From assembly GCA_036346275.1 (NCBI GenBank), contig CM070720.1, forward strand, positions 7,231,278-7,295,277: a stretch of DNA of 64,000 nucleotides, in the 5' to 3' direction. The translations under genes and the position numbers were made by a program. The number at the start of each line of letters is the position of its first letter. Within the stretch, counting starts at the first letter, position 1. Shown in pieces: positions 57,846 through 64,000 of the stretch. The notes under the pieces are model-generated. The model was not told the DNA's origin. It saw only the letters and a program-made list of their open reading frames with translations, and ran no database searches. This stretch comes from Otatea glauca (lineage: Eukaryota > Streptophyta > Magnoliopsida > Poales > Poaceae).

Positions 57846-58630
57846 TGATGTGAAGGTTGTGACCCGATCTTTCGATGAGAGTGATAACTATCGATTTGGT
57901 GGAATCGAATTTGACGATCCAACTACAACGTACGACGACGATGCGCCTTAGCAATCTCTAAACCAACTCCGGAGCGTTATTGATCTTGCCGTGGGCACGA
58001 TCAACCTGAACACGAGGTTCAATTCCTGCAAGCAACCGAAGAACAAGCAAGAACAATAGTAAAAGCAATCTGAAATTGCAAATAAGAATTGAAGGCCAAA
58101 ATAAGGTAGGGTTCTATTGAAGGTCTTGACAAGGTGGCTGTCCAGCACAACTCGAAAACGCAAAGTTTGCACTTAGCTAAACTAATCAAACAAAACCCAA
58201 GTGTCTAAAGCGACGGCTACTGAGTTTATAAGAGGGATGGACGTGAGAGGGACGTCCTAGGGTTGTGTGCAGCCAAGGGGGCGCACACAACTTGGGCTTG
58301 GGCCCCCACACGCTTACAAGGCCCGAAACAGCCCAAAACAGTATTGTAGTACATTGTTTTAATAATTCCGGTTGATTTACGATGAATCTAGGCCTGATAT
58401 TAGATCCATTCGAAAGATATCGTTGCAAACTTTTAATCAAGTCCAAGTTCACCCAAATCGGAGTTCGTATGCAAAAGTTATTCATATTTGAAGTCGATGC
58501 TGTCTCAGGAGACCGAATTGGATTCCAGAACGTGTTGGATTTGATCTCTCTCTCTTCTTGGCCCGTGGATGATGTGTTGGAGTTGGCACAACCAAATGTG
58601 GTCATATCCGTAGTAGTGATGTCCTCATCA
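57846..58630 (-). repeat. Solo LTR of a CRM-C-like family (C2)
   Basis: 785 bp, start TGATGAGGACATCACTACTACGG at 58630, end ..CTTCACATCA at 57846, TSD gactc at 57841-57845 and 58631-58635. The R/U5 half matches the CRM-C LTR (about 6900-7250) closely, but the U3 half (58200-58630) differs completely and lacks the GPITRARAR coding tail. Confidence 0.9.
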
Positions 58631-59743
58631 GACTCTGACGGATTCGAAGCGCACCAGGAGATTAGCTAGGGCGCATATGAAGTGTTCTGGTAGGGCTGGC
58701 ACTCAGTTTAATTCTGTGACTTTTTTCCGTACAAATAGAATCTATAGTTCCATTTGGGACCCGTCGTGTGGAATATTTAACACCGACTCGAACTGATTTG
58801 AAACACTACCCGAAATTAGCTAGGGCGCATATGAAGTCCATTCAGGGGGTTTAGTACTCAATTTCATTCTGTGACTTTTCTCGTATACGCATGGAGTCTA
58901 CATTGCAAATTGGGACCCGGCGTTAGGAATATTTAACACCGGCTCGGATGGATTCGAAACACAACCTGAATTGAGTCGGGGCGCATATGAAGTCCATTCG
59001 GGGGGTTTGCCTCTCAGTTTCACTCTTTGAGTTTTTTGGTACGCATGGGTGTGTACTGTGCCAATTGGGACCCATCGTAAGGAATATTTAACACCGACTC
59101 GGACGGATTCGAAACGCACCCCGAAATGATTTATGGTGCATATGAAGTCCATTCGGTGGGTTTGTCACTCTGTTTCATTCTGTTAATTTTTTCATAATGC
59201 ATAGAGTCTACAGTGTAAATTGGGACCCATTGTAAGGAGTATTTAGCATCGACTCTAACGAATTCGAAACACAGCCCAACATGATCTAGGGCGCATGTGA
59301 AGTGTATTGGTGGTGTTTGGCACTCTGTTTCATTTTGTGACTTTTTTTCGTGCAAATGGAGTCTACAGTGCCAATTGGGACCCGCCGTGAGGAATATTTA
59401 ACACCGACTGGAACGGATTCAAAACACAACCCGAAATGAGCTTGGGCACATATGAAGTAAATTTAGGGGGTTTAGTACTCAGTTTCATTCTGTGACTTTT
59501 TTGTACATGCATGGAGTCTACATTGCAAATTGGGACCCGTCGTTTGGAATATTTAACACCGACTCGAACGGTTTTGAAACAGAACCTGAAATGAGTTAGG
59601 GCGCATATGAAGTCCATTTGGGGGTTTTCCTCTCAGTTTCATTCGGTGATTTTTTCGTACGCATGGGTGCGTACGTATTGTGCCAATTGGAACCCGTCGT
59701 GACGAATATTTAACACCGACTCGGACGGATTCGAAACACACCC
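58631..59743 (+). repeat. ~155-bp satellite, right block (about 7 monomers)
   Basis: Monomers in the order 1-2-3-4-1-2-3, the cleanest run of the four-type cycle. Ends at the CRM-F LTR. Confidence 0.95.
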
Positions 59744-60845
59744 TGATACGGGTTGGCCCGATCTTCTCAGTGAGAAACCACGGATAGATGATGTGGAGTA
59801 GATGATATTGCTAGCTGAACACTCGTGCCAATGCACGAACCCTCAACTCTTCGGAAAAACGCCCCACGCAGCGGTAGATGATCGTCGTGAGACCACGAGT
59901 GATGAAGCCAAGCCCCTAATCCCCAGCGGAACGACGGCTTGACCTTGAATTGCAGAACAAACAATGATCACCTAATCCTCTCTCAGCTGTCCTCGTATGA
60001 ACGCTGGTACAAAAGAACAAGCAATAGCTATGTTTCATTTCTTATGCATATAGTGGTCTGGCCTAAAAGCCACGACTTACAAGAGTATATAAAGACTTCT
60101 AGGTGACTAACATAGTATTTGAGTCAAAAACAAACAAACAAACCCCTAACTTTCCTAACTTACATGACTCTATTTGGAAACTAGCAAATAAAACTAACGA
60201 CTTCCTTTGACGATTGTGAATTGATCTCTACGAATCTGAGGCTGAGAGCATCTGTTGGAAAGGTCTCGGAATTAGCTTTCCAACAAGTCCTTATTTGCTT
60301 TATTTGGAGCACGTATGAGAAAACGACAGCTATTGCAAATTCGGACCTCATGGTAGTCCAATCCGAGTCTGAAACAAGTTCTATTGTTTCCATCTTCTAT
60401 TTTCTTGCCTATTTCATCCCAAATCCTAGTGGAACCATGTAAGGAAGGTCTTGGTAAGCTTTTGATGGACGTGGGCGCGTACGATTGTACCAACGCTTGC
60501 CGTGTAAGTTCAAAACCTCTCACATATGTCCATTTCTGCGCATTGTCTAGATCAGCTTGAATCAGCAAATAGTTGTTACCGGTGGCTTAATGAATGCGTA
60601 TAGCATCATTAGCAATGTCTTCTTCCTTTCTACGCTCCTCAAACCTGAGCACATATAAGACTCTACTTTTAGGTAGTATAGAGCTCTCATGAAAATTAAT
60701 AATACGTTCATTAAGAAACAAAGTCACTTTCTCCTTAAGTAGCTTAGCACGTGCTCGAGTAATAGGTCCAGATGGCAGCTCTGTGCATATATCTTGATCA
60801 TTAGGTGGAGGAGAAGAAAGTGTCACCATAGGGATGCCCTCATCA
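59744..60845 (-). repeat. 3' LTR of CRM-F
   Basis: 1,102 bp, start TGATGAGGGCATCCC at 60845, end ..GAAGATCGGGCCAACCCGTATCA at 59744. TATA-like TTTATATA on the minus strand at 60085-60093. Inserted in the satellite (left flank caccc). The purine tract, reverse complement of ccccctcttgaaaa, is at 60846-60859. Confidence 0.88.
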
Positions 60846-61529
60846 CCCCCCTCTTGAAAAGGCGTCGTCCTCGACGCTAGATCATAACCACCAAAGAACG
60901 GTGATAGATCAGCAACGTTGAATGTAGAACTCACGTCATAGTCATCTCCCGGAAGCTCGATCTTGTATGCATTGTCATTGATCCGTTCAAGTACTTTAAA
61001 TGGTCCTTCACCTCATGGCAGCAACTTGGACTTACGGTGCTCAGGAAAACGATCCTTGAGCAAATGCACCCACACAAGGTCACCTAGCTCGAAAATCATC
61101 TTACGCTTCTTATTAGCCTTTTCAGCATAGTATTTGGCCTTGCGCTCTTTCTGTTCTTTTACCTTGACATGCATTTTCTTGACATACTCAGCCCTCTTTG
61201 ATGCCTCCATATTAGCTTGGTGTTGACTTGGAAGTGGTAGCAAATCAAGTGGCGTAATGGGTTTGAAACCATACACCACCTCAAACGGACACATCTGTGT
61301 TGTAGAGTGGATTGCTCTATTGTAGGAAAATTCAAAATGCGGCAAACAGTCCTCCCACTCCTTTAAGTTCTTCTTGATCATGGTTCTAAGCAGCATTGAA
61401 AGTGTGCGAATAACAACCTCCGTTTGACCAGCAGTTTGGGGATGACATGTTGTGTTGAATAACAACCATGTCCCAAGCTTCCCCCATAGCGTCTTCCAGA
61501 AATAGCTCATGAACTTCACATCCTGATCA
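60587..61529 (-). pseudogene. CRM-F pol, 3' part: integrase core end, C-terminal domain and LTR-encoded tail
   Basis: Frame 61519-61013: FMSYFWKTLWGKLGTWLLFNTTCHPQTAGQTEVV.. (D>A in the usual QTDGQ), ECLPH-like WEDCLPHFEFSYNRAIHSTTQMCPFEVVYGF, then a Lys-rich stretch and GDLVWVHLLKDRFPE. After a stop near 61015, the frame 60934-60587 carries FNVADLSPFFGGYDLASRTTPFQEGGDEGIP, crosses the purine tract and continues GPITRARAKLLKEKV inside the LTR, ending at 60587. Everything upstream is cut off by Tat-H at 61535. Confidence 0.88.
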
Positions 61530-61534
61530 GAAAC

Positions 61535-62060
61535 TGTCGACTTTTGTAGTCGGCAATAAATTTATGGGGCAGGCTCTAGATCTCAAACTCGAAGGTCACA
61601 CAAGACAAAGGTTTAGACAGGTTCAGGCCCTCGACGGAGGAGGTAATACCCTAGTTCTGTGTGCTGGGATTATGTGGATCTCTTGGATCTAAGATTGCTC
61701 GTGAGCTCTTGTGCTTGATTGCTCGATGCTCGATCACCAGTTGTTGCCCGCCCTCTCCCTTATATAGTGGGGGTGGGGCGGTTTATAGAGTCCCGATCGG
61801 TTAGGGTATTCCGATCGGTTACATGATTCTGATCGGTTACATGATAGAGTTTACATCTCTATCTACCCTGTTAACAACTCCGATTACAATCGTATCTTTT
61901 ATATCTAAATGCATGTTCAACTGCCTATAGGATGTATCTCCTTTCGCACGGCAGCAAGGCTTGGCGCAGAGCTTATCCTTTGGGCCTTCCTCTTAGCCCT
62001 ATCTCAGCCTTAGGCGCTTCTGGGCCGTTTATGAAGACACCTGGTTTCATATATTCCACA
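61535..62060 (-). repeat. 3' LTR of Tat-H
   Basis: 526 bp in minus orientation, start TGTGGAATATATGAAACC at 62060, end ..AAAAGTCGACA at 61535. Polypurine tract cttgggggctac at 62061-62072 (minus). TATA box TATATA at 61760-61766. Left flank gaaac; the right end is outside the window. Confidence 0.85.
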
Positions 62061-62739
62061 GTAGCCCCCAAGTGATTCATGATCCGGTTGCTATATCTTT
62101 ATCTGGGACTCAACTTGGATCCGCGCTTTCAGCTACTAGCATAAACCTCTGACTTGTTTCTTCTTTGATTTGAATGTATCTTCTTGCAGTAAGGGGATTA
62201 TGAAGGACTCGAATATATCCCTGGATAGTCTTCGAAGTTGTTTTGACCTCTTGAGTCAATTCTTTTTCCAAAAACCTCTTTGGCTACTGAACCATAGTAA
62301 CTCTAAGTTTCCTCGGCTTCTGATGTCTTTACATCCTCGCATTTACTTCAACCTTATCGTACCAGCTATAAAAAGCGAACCAGCGCTTTTAGAATTCTCA
62401 CGCTTAGTCCTCCATTTCTTACATCAAGCCTCGCTTTCTTCTCGAGGAATCTCATGGACAACCAGGACCCAGAGCTCGCCGAAGAGTGGGCACTTTTCGA
62501 CATCACCATGGCTGAATGGGCGGAGGACATGGCTGGCCGCCCTCGACCGCACCACCGTCAACGTCTTCCTCGAGATTTTCCCGGCCCTTCATGAGGTCAA
62601 GGAAGTTCTCGTGGAGGCGCTTGGCCGCGTGCGCCGCGGTGAGGTGTAAGACCCCTGTAAAAACTGTTTTCCCAGGAATAATGCCTGAGGAATTTATATA
62701 TAATAAAGAAATACCTTTTTCAAGTGTTTTCCATGATTG
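62061..62739 (+). CDS. Small unrecognised antisense reading frame with TATA box in the Tat-H 3' region
   Basis: A TATA box (tataaaaa, 62367-62374) lies about 80 bp before ATG 62455 (MDNQDPELAEEWALFDITMAEWAEDM..). From about 62510 the overlapping frame reads LAALDRTTVNVFLEIFPALHEVKEVLVEALGRVRRGEV and stops at 62647-62649, followed by an AATAAAG-like signal near 62702. The two frames look like one short acidic, helical protein of about 65 residues separated by a one-base shift. I do not recognise the family. Alternatively it is an exon or relic of the Tat antisense ORF system. Confidence 0.35.
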
Positions 62740-63280
62740 ACGCTTGACATAGCTTAGGCCCAGCTGGGGGTACATCGAAGCTTGCATGGCTCTTTGGTCG
62801 AGTGATCTTCGCATCCAACCGTCGTAGGTTATATTTTAGGTCCGACTTGGGACATATTAGGATTTGCGTGGCTCTTGGCCGAGCGATACCTATATCCATT
62901 CTTTGTAGGATATAGCTCTGGTCCGACTTGGGACATATCATATTCTCATGGCTCTAGGCCGAGTGATACCCATATCCGACTGCGTAGGGTATAGCTTAGG
63001 CTCAACTTGGAGCGTATCAGGATTTTCTTGGCTCATGGCCGAGTGATACCCACATCGACTGCCGTAGGATATAGCTTAGGCTCAACTTGGAGCGTACCAT
63101 ACATACGTGGCTCTTGGCCGAGTGATACCCAAATCCATTCTTTGTAGGATATAGCTTAGGCTCGACTTGGGCGTGTCGGGATTTTCTCGACTTATGGTGA
63201 GTGATACAATATCCGATCGTGTAGGATCTGACTCAGTCGACTTGGGACATATCAAGGTTTGTCCGAACGGTATCCGTACT
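62740..63280 (-). repeat. ~80-bp tandem repeat in the Tat-H 3' UTR
   Basis: 'gtaggatatagctnaggctcnacttggg' recurs at 62905, 62984, 63064, 63144 and 63221, with 'ggctc.tggccgagtgatacc' between. About six to seven copies. Confidence 0.85.
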
Positions 63281-63774
63281 CATTTATTACGATGCACAGC
63301 TTATCGACCCATCTTGGGGCATACCATTAGAACCGTGCCTTATCAGGCTCAATTCGTGATATATGATTCCGTCATGCGGTAACCACCTAGCAACCCAACA
63401 TGGGGCATATCACAAGAAGATATTTTTAATCCGAACTGGAGGACACCCACGTCTCACTTAGTTCGATAAGTGGTTAAGCATCCCATCGTGGGGAGCAACG
63501 TGTCCCAAATATGACTTGGTCAAACCATAACTGCCTCTGTATGTCTGGACGACAGGCTAGCAAATCATTACGAAGCATAGAGTTGGTTCAATCTCTTTCC
63601 CGCTGATTCGGCGAAAACCTAATTTTCCCCTTGAAAGACTAAGCCGATGGTTCATTTTTCCCATCGCATACGCCTGCCTCTTCTACTCCCTTTGTCTCTC
63701 TGCCTTCTCCGCCGCTAGGGTTAACTGCTGCTGCGCTCGCATCTTTGCGCCGTCGTTGATCTTTTCCTCCGAAA
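63281..63774 (+). other. Tat-H 3' region without a recognised gene; 5' flank of the antisense ORF
   Basis: Degenerate continuation of the repeats (cttggggcata.., aacatggggcat..) to about 63500, then a C/T-rich stretch (63640-63770) just before the ATG, which looks like a 5' UTR. Confidence 0.4.
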
Positions 63775-64000
63775 ATGTCTTCTCATTCTTCCAAAGACAC
63801 CTTCTCGCAGCCTTTGCCTCAAGATTGGACCACCTTGATCACGACGGAGGAGCGGTTGCAATCAATGGTGGATGACGGGGTTCTTCCAGCCCTGACTTTA
63901 ATCTCCGCACGACCGGCCGTAGGTGAATCCATCCCTACCCCCCGTTCCGAAAAAATTGTGGTTTTTGAATCCTTCTTCCAACGTGGGCTGGGCCTTCCTG
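63775..64000 (+). CDS. Antisense ORF of Tat-H (PF04195-type), N-terminal 75 codons, runs off the window
   Basis: ATG 63775 in context gaaaATGtct. Open to the edge: MSSHSSKDTFSQPLPQDW, LITTEERLQSMVDDGVLPAL and EKIVVFESFFQRGLGLP. The last phrase is characteristic of the N-terminus of the 'putative gypsy type transposon' proteins found antisense in Tat elements (family knowledge). Serine-rich start, no signal peptide. Intact as far as seen, unlike the Tat-E homologue at 12173-15657. Biochemical role unknown. Confidence 0.75.
   Translation, partial: MSSHSSKDTFSQPLPQDWTTLITTEERLQSMVDDGVLPALTLISARPAVGESIPTPRSEKIVVFESFFQRGLGLP

Noticed and set aside
45602..59743. Identity of the satellite with rice CentO or maize CentC
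   Set aside because: Length fits and the 'cgaaac.caccccgaaatgag' phrase is loosely reminiscent of CentC, but I cannot align them reliably from memory, so no name is assigned.

Overview
The window is grass-like nuclear heterochromatin (Poaceae inferred) made almost entirely of nested LTR retrotransposons plus a block of ~155-bp satellite. I see no host single-copy gene, tRNA, rRNA or CRISPR. Two lineages dominate. The first is a CRM-like chromovirus group of Ty3/gypsy, called here CRM-A, -B, -C, -D and -F. Their LTRs begin TGATGAGG and end ..ATCA, the initiator-Met-type primer site follows the 5' LTR, and the pol reading frame runs through the polypurine tract into the 3' LTR. The second is Tat-like gypsy (Tat-E, Tat-H), with long repeat-rich 3' regions and an antisense ORF of the 'putative gypsy type transposon' (PF04195) kind. 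CRM-like elements together with a nucleosome-length satellite suggest a centromeric or pericentromeric origin (inference). All family names are mine.

Layout. 1-3945: 3' half of a CRM-A copy (A2, + strand). 3951-5668: 3' half of CRM-B. 5674-6891: inverted 3' end of Tat-E carrying a Tat-H-type LTR scrap. 6892-8869: 3' end of CRM-C (minus). 8870-9785: a CRM-A LTR. 9791-12167: 5' half of CRM-B (minus). The two CRM-B halves share the TSD ctctc/gagag, and the CRM-A LTRs beside them share the TSD cggta/taccg. They are therefore one B element with one A element inside it, split by an inversion. 12173-44745: the rest of Tat-E (minus), containing its antisense ORF (+, broken by a solo D LTR at 14019-14954), 3' UTR repeats, an RNase H/integrase remnant and gag scraps. 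Its gag is split by CRM-D (20421-43576, TSD agtag). CRM-D in turn contains a solo D LTR (23107-24026, TSD taggg) and a complete 18-kb CRM-A copy, A(-), at 25033-43029 (TSD taccc).

44746-45601: 3' part of another LTR (G). 45602-59743: the ~155-bp satellite, with four monomer types in a recurring order, interrupted by a second complete CRM-A copy, A(+), at 47778-57571 (TSD gcata) and a solo C-type LTR at 57846-58630 (TSD gactc). 59744-61529: 3' end of CRM-F (minus). 61535-64000: 3' end of Tat-H (minus) inserted in CRM-F, with 80-bp tandem repeats and the first 75 codons of its antisense ORF at the right edge.

The most striking structure is the untranslated leader of CRM-A. Between the primer-binding site and gag it holds a tandem array of ~287-bp monomers, 8 copies in A(+) (49.2-51.5 kb) but about 37 copies in A(-) (31.1-41.7 kb). 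This looks like a retrotransposon giving rise to satellite DNA. CRM-B and CRM-D are gag-only and share the same pol deletion joint, so they look like a non-autonomous lineage mobilised by relatives such as CRM-A. Most coding regions carry frameshifts. Because near-identical CRM-A copies break at different bases, some of these may be consensus errors rather than real mutations.
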